Below are positions 6,348 to 15,108 of a DNA stretch of 25,684 bases, piece after piece. Made by a program: the position numbers and the translations under genes. Under the pieces are notes generated by a model, which saw only the letters and a program-made list of their open reading frames with translations, had not been told where the DNA came from and ran no database searches. The stretch comes from Bacteroidota bacterium (lineage in GTDB: Bacteria; Bacteroidota; Bacteroidia; Bacteroidales; UBA1402), in the NCBI GenBank assembly GCA_030706285.1, contig JAUZOU010000009.1, positions 1-25,684 of the forward strand, in the 5' to 3' direction. Positions within the stretch are counted from its first letter, which is position 1. Every line of letters starts with the position of its first letter.

Positions 6348-9300
6348 TTATCTACTGACACGCTGAATAGTGACAGGCCCGATCAATCCGGATTTCTGAA
6401 GTGTCACGCCAGGTTCAGGATAATGGACTGTCCAGGTACTTCTCTGCTCAACAGGCAGTTTACTATCTCCCAGCAAACGGTTTACCCAGGTATTGACCAC
6501 CTGAACTTCAATCGTATTCTTTCCTTTTTTTACCAGCTTACTGATGTTCAGTTCATAGGGTGGTGTCCAGACACCTCCGGCATACTGACCGTTGATCTTT
6601 ACTTTTGCCATGTTACCAATGGCTGATAGATTCAGCACAATATCAGAGCCAGGCGTCAGCTTTCCGATTGAAAAAGCTGCCGTATACGTCATGTTGCCTG
6701 AATAGTATTTGATTTTGTCAACGGCACTCGTGGACAAGTCGGACAACGTATCAAGTTTGACCGGCGATTCAGGACCAAATTTCGTATTCTCAAACGTAAC
6801 AAGCCATGGGCCTTTGATTGCTGCAATAGTGACCGGAGCGGGATAATTCTGGGACAAGTCGTCAGATACAGCTTTACCAGCGGCATGCCTGAACACGATA
6901 AAAGCCGATTCGTTCGGAGCTAGTTTCAACGGAACTTTGGTCGTCGTGGCAGTTTGTTCGTAGGCAGGCAACGGCCTGATCTCACCGGTCGTTGGTAACC
7001 ATAGTTCTGGTTGCATCCCGGCTACACGGAACTCAGGATTAACTGTTACGGTTTGTCCTGCGGACTGATTGGTCAAAAAGTAGATGTCTGCATTGCCAGC
7101 TTTACGATGGCCATAATTAACAGCAACAGGACCAACCTGACAGTCAGGCTGACTGCCAACCATCGCAAGCGCTTCTTTCAAATCCATGCCATTGATGATC
7201 ATACCTTTGCCATATTTATGAGACTTGATGGTTACGCCATCGACATCGCCCCAAAGTTCCTCTGCCAGCTTTTTAACGGTCACATCAGCCTCAGGATAGC
7301 CTTTGAGACTTGGCGAGTGGTCTGGAGCAGGGCCATAGACAATGGCACCATTCCTGACAAGTTCCTTAATTTTGGCTACGAGTTCAGGACGCATAGTGGT
7401 AAGTTTCGGCAACACCAATAAACGGTATTGTGTACCCTGAGGTAACGTCAACAAGCCATCCTTAACAAACAGACGATTCATGATGATATCGTAGTTCATG
7501 TAATCAAACTGATAACCGGCCGGAAGAGCCGGATCGGTAATACCCGTCATCTTAGGTGCATCTTCACCGATAAAATAAGCGATATCAGCCACATTGTTAC
7601 CTTGCTGAAGCAGGTAATCTACCCGTTTCAAATAGGACGTGAACAAGTCAAGCTGGCTGTTCCAGGTATTGTTGCGTTCGAATTCAGTCCCGAACCAGGC
7701 GTTGTAGCCAGGCACTCTGTCATCCGGCTGGGTAATGTAGACATGCAGCAATGTGCTGTTGATACCTTCGGCAAAGAAACGGTCACCTCGTTGTTTGATA
7801 TCCGCAGGCGTTCTTCCAAAAGGATTCCCGGCTGAAGTATACGATTCAGCATAAATTTTGTTCTTCCCATAGATATGCCCGCAGGAGGTTGCAATCCGGT
7901 TTTCTATATTTCCCAAATCACCTTCCGCCCAGTATTCACCGGAGATCTCATCCGAATAAGATCCGTAAATAAGCGATTCACTGGGGAAGCCCCAGTGCCC
8001 GTAATTTTCGAGCCAAGTGGTCAGTCCGTGTTTGTGACTGGCTTCGGTCAGCCCTCCGACATATTCTGTCGCCACCATATTGGCAACCAACCGGCGCATA
8101 TCCCATAAAAATCGATCGGACGCGTCCTGCGATTTCACTGTTTTTCCGCTGAAGACCGGCAGAAAAGGCAGCGCACTATAGCCATATTCTTTTTCAAACC
8201 GTTCGAAAAAGTCATCGGTGAAATTCTGGCCACCCATTTCATAACTATCCAGGACAACGATCTTAAACGATTTCCGGTCTGCTTCCGGGATGCGCCTCAA
8301 CACTTCTCCCATGTGGCCGTCAAAGTGCATAGCCACATGTTCTTTATTCATCTTGTCCACTTCGAATCCGGTTGCTTCAGGGGCCGCCGGACTGTTTTTC
8401 GTACCGGTCGGTGTCATACCCGTCCGTTCGATGATCCACTCACCGGCAGGTACATTCCAGGTTAAGGTACCATCGGCAGACATCTTTGCTGAAATATCAA
8501 CCATCGAAGCCGGATCGATCACCAATTTCGGGTCATCAAGCGGAGCCTGAACAGGCCATTGATATTCATGCCAATAAGGTTGTGGCGTCTGAAGCATTTT
8601 GGCAAACGTTTTCTCGGCATACCGTTCCACGCGTGCGCCGGCACCGATTTCCACTTCTGCAATACCAGCCTTGGCATCTCCATTCTTAAGGATTACCCGG
8701 AATTCCTTAGCCGTTACAGCCGGAAATGTTTCGACAACCGGTGCATACGGATCAAAGCCTACATTGAGCGCGTCATTATACCGTTCAACGTTGAAAACCC
8801 GGATGGTCTTGAAATCAGTTCCGACTCTTGCCTGCAATTCAACCACTGTCTTTTCGGGCGTATTAGCCGTCCGGATGTAAATATACCGGGCAGTAAAAGG
8901 CTTTTTTGCTGTAAAATTCAGGATCAGGTCTTTGCCTGAAGGATACGTGACAGACGTTTCAGGATTGTGGTCAACAACGTTGTCCAACCCTGACAATTCA
9001 GGAACAGACGTAATCGTTGAATTGGACGTATTAAGGATCAGCTGGTCGTTTTTCGGCTCTGGATAGGCAATGACCCGCACATCCTGAAAATCGACCGTCG
9101 GTTTCTGCAACTTGGTGACAAGTTTCATTGGCCCTTTCACTTTGATTTCAGAGGATGTCAGATACCGCATGGCTGATTTGGCATCCACCCATGGACCACC
9201 GGATTGGCTCCATCCCGGAGAATTAAAAATACCGATTTGAATGCCTAAATCGGTTGCCGTCTTTAAGGCTGTATGAAGAATATCCCACCATTCGTCCGTC

Positions 9301-9584
9301 AACATCCGGACCTTTCCATATGGCACATCGTCCAGTCCGATATTCCCGATATAGGCACGCCCGATCCCCGCTCTCTTCATCGCATAAAGATCTTTAACTA
9401 CCCCTTCTTTGGAGACATTATTGGAAACCCAATACCAGTAACAAGAAATCCTTACAGAATCCGGCGGGTTTTGGAATCCGGAAGCCAATGGACTCTCTGC
9501 CGCTTTGCCATTGGCTGTTCCTGAACAAAAAGCCATCGGCGAAAGTGCTATAAAGCATAAGACACTAATTAAAAAAGCTCTCAT
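6348..9584 (-). CDS. GH106-family glycosidase (alpha-L-rhamnosidase type)
   Basis: This 1078-residue exported enzyme matches the GH106 layout. It opens with FQNPPDSVRISCYWYWVSNNVSKEGV and GIGRAYIGNI. The GIFNSPGWSQSGGPWV block follows, then a galactose-binding-like insert (about residues 230-330), barrel blocks LDSYEMGGQNF, FPSESLIYGSYSDEISGEYW and KIYAESYTSAGNPFG with candidate acidic residues, and a C-terminal GH2-like jelly roll (NMAKVKINGQYAGGVWTPPYEL). Characterised GH106 members cleave terminal alpha-L-rhamnose in pectin side chains. It has a signal peptide but no T9SS tail (it ends PVTIQRVSR), so periplasmic action is likely. An in-frame ATG at 9623 overlaps the upstream stop (TGATG) and would add 13 residues. 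I chose 9584 because MRAFLISVLCF directly starts a signal peptide. Confidence 0.85.
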   Translation of the reverse strand: MRAFLISVLCFIALSPMAFCSGTANGKAAESPLASGFQNPPDSVRISCYWYWVSNNVSKEGVVKDLYAMKRAGIGRAYIGNIGLDDVPYGKVRMLTDEWWDILHTALKTATDLGIQIGIFNSPGWSQSGGPWVDAKSAMRYLTSSEIKVKGPMKLVTKLQKPTVDFQDVRVIAYPEPKNDQLILNTSNSTITSVPELSGLDNVVDHNPETSVTYPSGKDLILNFTAKKPFTARYIYIRTANTPEKTVVELQARVGTDFKTIRVFNVERYNDALNVGFDPYAPVVETFPAVTAKEFRVILKNGDAKAGIAEVEIGAGARVERYAEKTFAKMLQTPQPYWHEYQWPVQAPLDDPKLVIDPASMVDISAKMSADGTLTWNVPAGEWIIERTGMTPTGTKNSPAAPEATGFEVDKMNKEHVAMHFDGHMGEVLRRIPEADRKSFKIVVLDSYEMGGQNFTDDFFERFEKEYGYSALPFLPVFSGKTVKSQDASDRFLWDMRRLVANMVATEYVGGLTEASHKHGLTTWLENYGHWGFPSESLIYGSYSDEISGEYWAEGDLGNIENRIATSCGHIYGKNKIYAESYTSAGNPFGRTPADIKQRGDRFFAEGINSTLLHVYITQPDDRVPGYNAWFGTEFERNNTWNSQLDLFTSYLKRVDYLLQQGNNVADIAYFIGEDAPKMTGITDPALPAGYQFDYMNYDIIMNRLFVKDGLLTLPQGTQYRLLVLPKLTTMRPELVAKIKELVRNGAIVYGPAPDHSPSLKGYPEADVTVKKLAEELWGDVDGVTIKSHKYGKGMIINGMDLKEALAMVGSQPDCQVGPVAVNYGHRKAGNADIYFLTNQSAGQTVTVNPEFRVAGMQPELWLPTTGEIRPLPAYEQTATTTKVPLKLAPNESAFIVFRHAAGKAVSDDLSQNYPAPVTIAAIKGPWLVTFENTKFGPESPVKLDTLSDLSTSAVDKIKYYSGNMTYTAAFSIGKLTPGSDIVLNLSAIGNMAKVKINGQYAGGVWTPPYELNISKLVKKGKNTIEVQVVNTWVNRLLGDSKLPVEQRSTWTVHYPEPGVTLQKSGLIGPVTIQRVSR

Positions 9585-9622
9585 TCTTCTATTTTTATAA
9601 AATACTGGACGATCTGCCGTCA

Positions 9623-12025
9623 TCAGATCTTCTGAATCAAATTAGTATAGACGTTATTATCTGTATTTACCTGTACCAGGTAAATGCCGGCATTCAATCC
9701 GCCAAGGTCAACTTGCCTGGTGACATTTGTAAAAAGCCGTTCAGTCTTTCCCATCATGTTGATGATACGAACGTCGCCTGTTATGTTTACTGGCAGATTG
9801 ATCGTCAGCAATCCGGTTGTCGGATTCGGGTACATTCGAAATTGGTTTTTTTTTACCGTTAATGTCGATTGAGCTAAACCTGTGGATCTGAGGATCAAAC
9901 CGTCATACTGAGCAAATGTCCATGTAAACCTAGGCGTAACAGAGGAAACGGCTCCAGTCTGAGGGTTCCACAGTTCCCAATTATAGGTATCAGGTAAAGA
10001 GACGGTCAACGTCTTGCTGGTACTGGCATCATTGATCAGGAAATAGACCTCCTGATCATTGATCCGTTTATGGCTGCACATGACACTGTCATAGGAACTG
10101 AGCGTTATGTCCCTTCCGATAAGAGTCTCCAATTGGGTATTCAGATTTCCGGAGTTAAATGTACTGTTATAGGTTACTGTATTGTTTGCAACGTACGTTT
10201 TGAATTGGTTGGTGATGTCCGTTGAAGGAAATTCCGTATCGGAATTAACAGGCAACCGGCTTTGCAGGATGACTTTTCCTCCATGGTCGACAAAGTCAGT
10301 CAACTTATCATAAGCGGCCTTAGGCAAGGTCTCAACACCTGGTAAAATAATAACATCCCATCTGAGGCTATCATGGCAAAGCTGTTTATCTTTTACGACT
10401 GATTCCTCAAGCCCCTGGGCATCAACATACGAATATTCCCATCCATGGTCAAGTAATGAAAAGGAGACATTATCGAACAAATCTTCCAGTGAAGAAGCTT
10501 CCGGGTCCGCTCCTTTTACATTGAACCAGGTATTGATCCGCATATCCGACGGCCTGAATTTGGTCCACATAGTTTCAATCGGATAATAAACAGCCACCCG
10601 CGAGGCTCTTACACCACCGGATAACAGGGTGAGAACCCTTGCTATATAGGTATTGAATGCCTTACGACCCGAGAATGTTTCGTACGAAAGTTTCAGGTAA
10701 TTGTTGAAATCGGTCACGCCTCCAATCATAACACGGTTATGAACACCTTTTATATCGATGGCCGGTGGTTCCTGACTATTTGGCAAGTCATTGTCAATAG
10801 GGCAAGATTCATACATCACTCTGGAATGTCCTTCCAATTCGGCAGCTGATGCAGCAAGCCGCGAAGAGATCATGTAAGCCCTGGTTTTGTTCGGCAGTCC
10901 TGTCAGACAATCCACCCCAGGTATATCAAGTTGTCTGTAGCAAGCCATAATGTTTCCATATAAAGGGACTTGCGCACAAAGAGATTCTTCCAGCAGCAAA
11001 TGTCCGCCGGATTTAAAGTGCTGACTATGGCAATAGTCTTTTATTATGCCAAAATAATTTTGGCTCATTAAATCGGATATGACACTGAAATATTGATAAC
11101 GAAGCTGTTTACCTTCGCTCCCGTTATCCAATACAATCCTTGCCAGTTTATCCTTTAGATCATATCCGTACCTGGCTTTTAATGAATCGGAAACAAGTTG
11201 CTTCCAGGGATAAACGCCATATCCCAGTGAATTGTACGACAAAGCCATAGAAGATGGTTCATCCGTAAACGTTGACGTAAAATAGTTACCCAACGGCTCG
11301 CCGAAAGCCTGTGCATAACGTTTGTGCGTATAGGTTAGAAAGAGATTGGTAACTTCAGGCATCAGCAGACTGGGATAATGCGGCGTCTCTCCCCCTCTTT
11401 CCGTACCAGCCTGATAACCAGTATATAAAACATCCTCGGTAATCAAGACAACTTTCCACGTCCCGTTAGCGGCTGTCCAATTCAAGGTTCCGTTGACAAA
11501 TGAAGTCGAAATATCCTCAGCACTGTCATATTGCACGCCAGTATCAGAAACTGGTATTGCTTTTGCAAGGATCAATTTTCCAGGCATAGAGAAATTGACA
11601 GATTCGTTGGCGCTCAGACTGGTTTTGTACATCAACAAGCCCTCACATTCCCAGTCTGGATGGTCATTCAGGACTTTGTTGTCAGCCATGCCGGATGGAT
11701 AAAGCTTTTCATCGTACAGCCAAATATCGTACCCCTTACCTTTCGCAGATCTTACCCCCGTGCAAAAGGCTGCAAAATTGGAGGCACTTTCAAGATAATC
11801 CGTCTGACAAACGTTGGTGGCTATTCCTCTGTATCCGTTTCTGGCAAGTGTAATATCGAAGAAATCAGTTTGCATTGAAGTTGTCAATGGAAGATCGTGC
11901 TTGTTTATATTCATACGATGCTCCAGCGGCGGATTTAGAAAATCTGTTTTAAGGGTCTCCTCAGTTTGAGCTGAGACTGTCAAAACCAAGAGTAAACAAG
12001 TAACTAGAAAAATAAAACGTTTCAT
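9623..12025 (-). CDS. Secreted GH106-related glycoside hydrolase, T9SS tail
   Basis: This 800-residue protein has a signal peptide (1-20, ending VSAQ). Its GH106-like barrel starts with FLNPPLEHRMNINK and includes YDIWLYDEKLYPSG (near 99-112), FTSTFTDEPSSM (249-260) and GGHLLLEESLC (340-350). These acidic blocks are candidates for the active site, though I cannot assign acid and base. A Rossmann-like domain of the kind seen in beta-galactosidase relatives follows at about 475-600 (VAVYYPIETMW, WDVIILPGVETLPKAA, VDHGGKVILQS). A T9SS sorting domain ends the protein (FRMYPNPTTGLLTINLP, GLNAGIYLVQVN). It is shorter than the neighbouring GH106 enzyme and lacks its C-terminal jelly roll. The tail predicts surface attachment or release, so it would cut before import while its neighbour cuts in the periplasm. 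The exact glycan is unknown. Confidence 0.78.
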   Translation of the reverse strand: MKRFIFLVTCLLLVLTVSAQTEETLKTDFLNPPLEHRMNINKHDLPLTTSMQTDFFDITLARNGYRGIATNVCQTDYLESASNFAAFCTGVRSAKGKGYDIWLYDEKLYPSGMADNKVLNDHPDWECEGLLMYKTSLSANESVNFSMPGKLILAKAIPVSDTGVQYDSAEDISTSFVNGTLNWTAANGTWKVVLITEDVLYTGYQAGTERGGETPHYPSLLMPEVTNLFLTYTHKRYAQAFGEPLGNYFTSTFTDEPSSMALSYNSLGYGVYPWKQLVSDSLKARYGYDLKDKLARIVLDNGSEGKQLRYQYFSVISDLMSQNYFGIIKDYCHSQHFKSGGHLLLEESLCAQVPLYGNIMACYRQLDIPGVDCLTGLPNKTRAYMISSRLAASAAELEGHSRVMYESCPIDNDLPNSQEPPAIDIKGVHNRVMIGGVTDFNNYLKLSYETFSGRKAFNTYIARVLTLLSGGVRASRVAVYYPIETMWTKFRPSDMRINTWFNVKGADPEASSLEDLFDNVSFSLLDHGWEYSYVDAQGLEESVVKDKQLCHDSLRWDVIILPGVETLPKAAYDKLTDFVDHGGKVILQSRLPVNSDTEFPSTDITNQFKTYVANNTVTYNSTFNSGNLNTQLETLIGRDITLSSYDSVMCSHKRINDQEVYFLINDASTSKTLTVSLPDTYNWELWNPQTGAVSSVTPRFTWTFAQYDGLILRSTGLAQSTLTVKKNQFRMYPNPTTGLLTINLPVNITGDVRIINMMGKTERLFTNVTRQVDLGGLNAGIYLVQVNTDNNVYTNLIQKI

Positions 12026-12053
12026 TTATTCTGTTGTTAAATCTTAAGAAGAA

Positions 12054-12096
12054 ATTAAGGGCCTCGACAAACGCATGCTTTATCTCAGCCCTTAAT
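12054..12096 (-). repeat. 9-bp inverted repeat (intergenic stem-loop)
   Basis: ATTAAGGGC (12054-12062) and GCCCTTAAT (12088-12096) are perfect inverted copies with a 25-base loop that contains the palindrome GCATGC. They lie in the 120-bp gap between the leucine-rich-repeat gene and the GH106-related gene. On the transcribed strand no U-run follows the stem. A possible -7 element (TATCTTTA, minus strand, 12119-12112) lies just upstream, so the stem could sit in a leader or in a read-through transcript. Confidence 0.45.
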
Positions 12097-12145
12097 CCTC
12101 AGCTTTTAAAGTAAAGATACCTTAAAACTATCATTCAATCCTAAA

Positions 12146-13165
12146 TCATAAAGCAACTTTAACAGTTTGTGCGCCGACTTTGACCAGATACATACCGGCA
12201 TTCGGTACATTGACGGTTACTTTGTCCGTGCTAGCTTTAAAAGAGCGTACGATGGTACCAGCCAGTGAATAAACAGCAACCGGTTCCTTATTGGCGGCTC
12301 CTTCGATCGTAATCGTTTTGTCAGCAGACGTATAGACTTTCAGGTTTGAGGCAGACAATTGATTGATGGCATTACCATTATAATTATATTCTTCGATATT
12401 GGTGATCATGCCGAAACCATACCAGCTATCGATAACATTGGCTCTGTAAGCAGCAACAGTCCCTACCGGAACATGCAAGGTACACAAATCCCAGTAGCCA
12501 CCGAGACAGATAGCAGCCGAACCGACCGTCGGAACGGTTGTCATTTTTACATAAAAATCTGTGATTGGCAGAATAAAACCTGCCGTAAAACCGACATTTC
12601 CAAGGAAAGCACTTTCTGTCAGCGTCGTGAGGGTTGTCGGCAACGTCACTTTTTTCAGTGCGGTACAGAAAACAAAGCATTCTTTCCCGATTGTCGTAAC
12701 ACCTTCCGGAATTTCAATTTCCTTCAATTGAGAACACCAGGTAAATTTATGTTCAGGAATTTCTTTCAGGTTGGTTGTCGGAATTGAGATGGTTACCAAT
12801 GTGCCTGGGAAAGAACCGGCTCCCAATGATGTCAATGTTTTCGGAACGACAAGATTTGTCAATTTGCTATGGTTGAAAATACCATCTGTGACGTCTGGAA
12901 AAACATTGTTTTCAATGTTGGCATTCGACAGATCCAATGAAACCAGTTTATAATCCTTGGACATTGTCGTCAAGGCATCAAGATCTGCACTGTTCAGGCT
13001 TCCGGTTACAGTCAACGTTTCGATGGCTGCATATTCTTCAACCGTCTGATCAAAAAGTGTTTGTTCAAGGGTTCCGGGCGTTTCGACATTTACAGTCACA
13101 GCTGCCTTTGCAGAAAAAGCCATTGTCATACCCAAAGCTAACGTTAAGTAATAAAGTTTTTTCAT
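12146..13165 (-). CDS. BspA-like leucine-rich-repeat surface protein
   Basis: This 339-residue protein has a signal peptide (MKKLYYLTLALGMTMAFSAKA) and about four or five BspA-type (LRR_5) repeats between residues 80 and 220 (LTNLVVPKTLTSLGAGSF, LKEIEIPEGVTTIGKECF, LKKVTLPTTLTTLTESAF). A capping segment LHVPVGTVAAYRANVIDSWYGF is typical of the family. A short C-terminal domain with VAVYSLAGTIVRSF and NAGMYLVKVG looks like a T9SS sorting signal. BspA-type repeats mediate binding to proteins or surfaces, and no enzymatic residues are expected. It occupies the place where SusE/SusF-like surface glycan-binding proteins usually sit after SusD, so a binding role for the locus substrate is possible. 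ATG at 13222 would add 19 residues before the signal peptide and is rejected. Interleaved inverted repeats lie just upstream. Confidence 0.78.
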   Translation of the reverse strand: MKKLYYLTLALGMTMAFSAKAAVTVNVETPGTLEQTLFDQTVEEYAAIETLTVTGSLNSADLDALTTMSKDYKLVSLDLSNANIENNVFPDVTDGIFNHSKLTNLVVPKTLTSLGAGSFPGTLVTISIPTTNLKEIPEHKFTWCSQLKEIEIPEGVTTIGKECFVFCTALKKVTLPTTLTTLTESAFLGNVGFTAGFILPITDFYVKMTTVPTVGSAAICLGGYWDLCTLHVPVGTVAAYRANVIDSWYGFGMITNIEEYNYNGNAINQLSASNLKVYTSADKTITIEGAANKEPVAVYSLAGTIVRSFKASTDKVTVNVPNAGMYLVKVGAQTVKVAL

Positions 13166-13177
13166 AGTAGTATTGAT

Positions 13178-13242
13178 TGGGCACGAATGGTTTGTATTAA
13201 TATCAAGCAAGTAAGTGCCCATTATCCCTGCCTGATATTAAT
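13178..13242 (-). other. Interleaved inverted repeats before the LRR gene
   Basis: Two inverted repeats interlock in the 93-bp gap. The first pairs TGGGCAC (13178-13184) with GTGCCCA (13215-13221). The second pairs ATTAATATCA (13196-13205) with TGATATTAAT (13233-13242). Because the arms alternate, the transcript can form either hairpin but not both as simple stems, or it could form a pseudoknot. The last arm ends 12 bases before the ATG at 13165, close enough to affect ribosome access. The pairing is seen directly; the role is inferred. Confidence 0.5.
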
Positions 13243-13258
13243 TATTAATAATAGTTGA

Positions 13259-15016
13259 TTACCATCCTGGGTTCTGCCAGTTTAGCCCGGTGACGGAGAG
13301 GCATTTGTTGACCTCATCCCTGTTAATAGGGAACAGATAATACTTATCATCCGTCGTCTTTCTATCGGTGAACTTGAAACGATTGTACGTAAAAGTGCCA
13401 TCCTCATTTTTCACAATGTGCATGCCTGTTACAAATGATTCGGTATCTTTCAGTAGTTTCCATCTGCGAACATCAAAATAGCGCTGTCCTTCAAAAGCAA
13501 ACTCAACACGCCGTTCATTCATGTATTTCTTCAAAAAGGCGTCCTTTTGCATTTGACTTGGAAAATTCGGCATTCCGGCGCGAGCTCTGACTAGGTTAAC
13601 CGCATCTCTTGCTGACAGATTGCCAACTTTTACGTCCGGACCGACAGCATTGGCAGCAGCTTCGGCAAAGTTCATCAAGACTTCTGCATAACGGAACAAT
13701 CTGATATAACCATCGGCTTCATTATTCTTGGATGAATTCCAACGGTTGAATTTCCGGAGATAATAACCGGTACAAGTATGCGTAAAATCCGTTTGGTCAA
13801 TACCGGCAGCACCACCTACATAGGTCTGAACATATTTTTCCGTACCGGAAAGGTTTTGTTTGGCGCCATTAAAGTAGATCGTGGCATAAAATCTCGGATC
13901 TCTTCCAACATACGGATTCTTAGGATCATACCCTGATGCGTTGTTAATAACCGGGTTCAGCCTGTCAGCATCATTATAACCGGTTATCGGAGCTTCACCG
14001 TTGCCAACCATTTCATAGGCATCGACCAGATCCTGTGTCGGATTCGGGCCAGCTGAGATCATATCCGGTGTGTCAGGCATGCCGGCATATTTCCATACCT
14101 GCAGTTTGGCTCCAAGTTGAAGAATGGTTTCCTTATCCTGACGGGCCACATCTGAAGTCGTCAGGTGAAACAATTCATAGGTATTCTGTGCCACGTCAAC
14201 AGCCGGTTTCTTTGAATACAACGCATAATAGGTCCTTGTTGTACTCGGATTCAAGCTGTCAATGGCTTGCTTGGTGATGTTCATCGCGTCAGTCCAGGTA
14301 TAGGTTCCATCGTTCCACAACGGACTGGCCGCATAGAGAATCGATTCCGATTTGATGGCATAGCAGACGGCCCTGGTCATCATGCCGTTTGTCTTTGACC
14401 CGTTATACAGTGGAAAAGCTGTCGAGGATGACATGAGCGCCGAATCACAATCGTTCAGAATGGAGGTAACACATTCATTGAACGTTGCCCTCTTAAAATT
14501 GGACAAATCGGCACCTACTGCCAATGGTTTCAGAACCAATGGAACACCACCGAATCGTTTGATTAGTTGCAGATAATAAAGACCTCTCAACGTGTATGCT
14601 TGTGATTTCCAGTCCGCAATTTCATCAGCTGTGGCAACAATATCGGCCTCATCGATGTTGGCAAGAAAGACATTGCATTTCCTGATGCCTTCAAACATAC
14701 TTGCCCAGATATCAGATTCTGGAACGGGGAACCATTCGGCCGTCGCCTGTCCCTTGTACCAATCCGAATAAGGGGAGCCGGATTTTGTCACTTCCGCATT
14801 TTGTGATTCGTCACAATAGGAAGTCATATCCAAATTGGGCGTAATGCTTGACAAATTCACAAAACAAGAATTCAAATAAGCTCGAGTCTGATCCCTGTCC
14901 TTGAATATTTCATCAAATGTGATCCGCCCGTCTTTTTGCAGATCAAGCATATCGGTACAGGAGACCAATAACGAACTGATTATGAAAAGACTCAGTTTGA
15001 TATAGTGTAGTTTCAT
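13259..15016 (-). CDS. SusD/RagB-family lipoprotein (SusD2)
   Basis: This 585-residue lipoprotein has a lipobox at residues 17-20 (LVSC, Cys20). SusD-family signatures follow: AYLNSCF near the start, YTLRGLYYLQLIKRFGGVPLVLKP in the TPR helices, FRYAEVLMNFAEAAANA and EGQRYFDVRRWKLL in the C-terminal part, ending in WQNPGW. SusD proteins form the lid over the SusC barrel and bind the glycan before import. It is the partner of the SusC-like gene 92 bp upstream on the same strand, and it differs clearly from SusD1 (585 against 638 residues), so the two pairs probably bind different ligands or different forms of one ligand. Confidence 0.93.
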   Translation of the reverse strand: MKLHYIKLSLFIISSLLVSCTDMLDLQKDGRITFDEIFKDRDQTRAYLNSCFVNLSSITPNLDMTSYCDESQNAEVTKSGSPYSDWYKGQATAEWFPVPESDIWASMFEGIRKCNVFLANIDEADIVATADEIADWKSQAYTLRGLYYLQLIKRFGGVPLVLKPLAVGADLSNFKRATFNECVTSILNDCDSALMSSSTAFPLYNGSKTNGMMTRAVCYAIKSESILYAASPLWNDGTYTWTDAMNITKQAIDSLNPSTTRTYYALYSKKPAVDVAQNTYELFHLTTSDVARQDKETILQLGAKLQVWKYAGMPDTPDMISAGPNPTQDLVDAYEMVGNGEAPITGYNDADRLNPVINNASGYDPKNPYVGRDPRFYATIYFNGAKQNLSGTEKYVQTYVGGAAGIDQTDFTHTCTGYYLRKFNRWNSSKNNEADGYIRLFRYAEVLMNFAEAAANAVGPDVKVGNLSARDAVNLVRARAGMPNFPSQMQKDAFLKKYMNERRVEFAFEGQRYFDVRRWKLLKDTESFVTGMHIVKNEDGTFTYNRFKFTDRKTTDDKYYLFPINRDEVNKCLSVTGLNWQNPGW

Positions 15017-15051
15017 AGATGGATAATTTTTTTCGTCTTAATCCTAATCAA

Positions 15052-15084
15052 CGTCAAATACCTAACGGAATACTGTTTTTGACG
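15052..15084 (-). repeat. 7-bp inverted repeat between SusC2 and SusD2
   Basis: CGTCAAA (15052-15058) and TTTGACG (15078-15084) are inverted copies with a 19-base loop in the 92-bp gap between SusC2 and SusD2. SusC1 and SusD1 are only 12 bp apart and have no such element. It could adjust SusD2 output relative to SusC2; the short stem makes this uncertain. Confidence 0.35.
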
Positions 15085-15108
15085 ATCGGTTTAATTTGCT
15101 CTCAGTTG

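Noticed and set aside
8590..8604. CAAACGTTTT inside the GH106 gene as an operator
   Set aside because: It is mid-gene, only partly matches the palindrome, and such AT/CG octamers recur by chance.
13166..13222. Earlier ATG at 13222 for the leucine-rich-repeat gene
   Set aside because: The extra 19 residues precede a complete signal peptide, and the stretch overlaps the interlocked inverted repeats.
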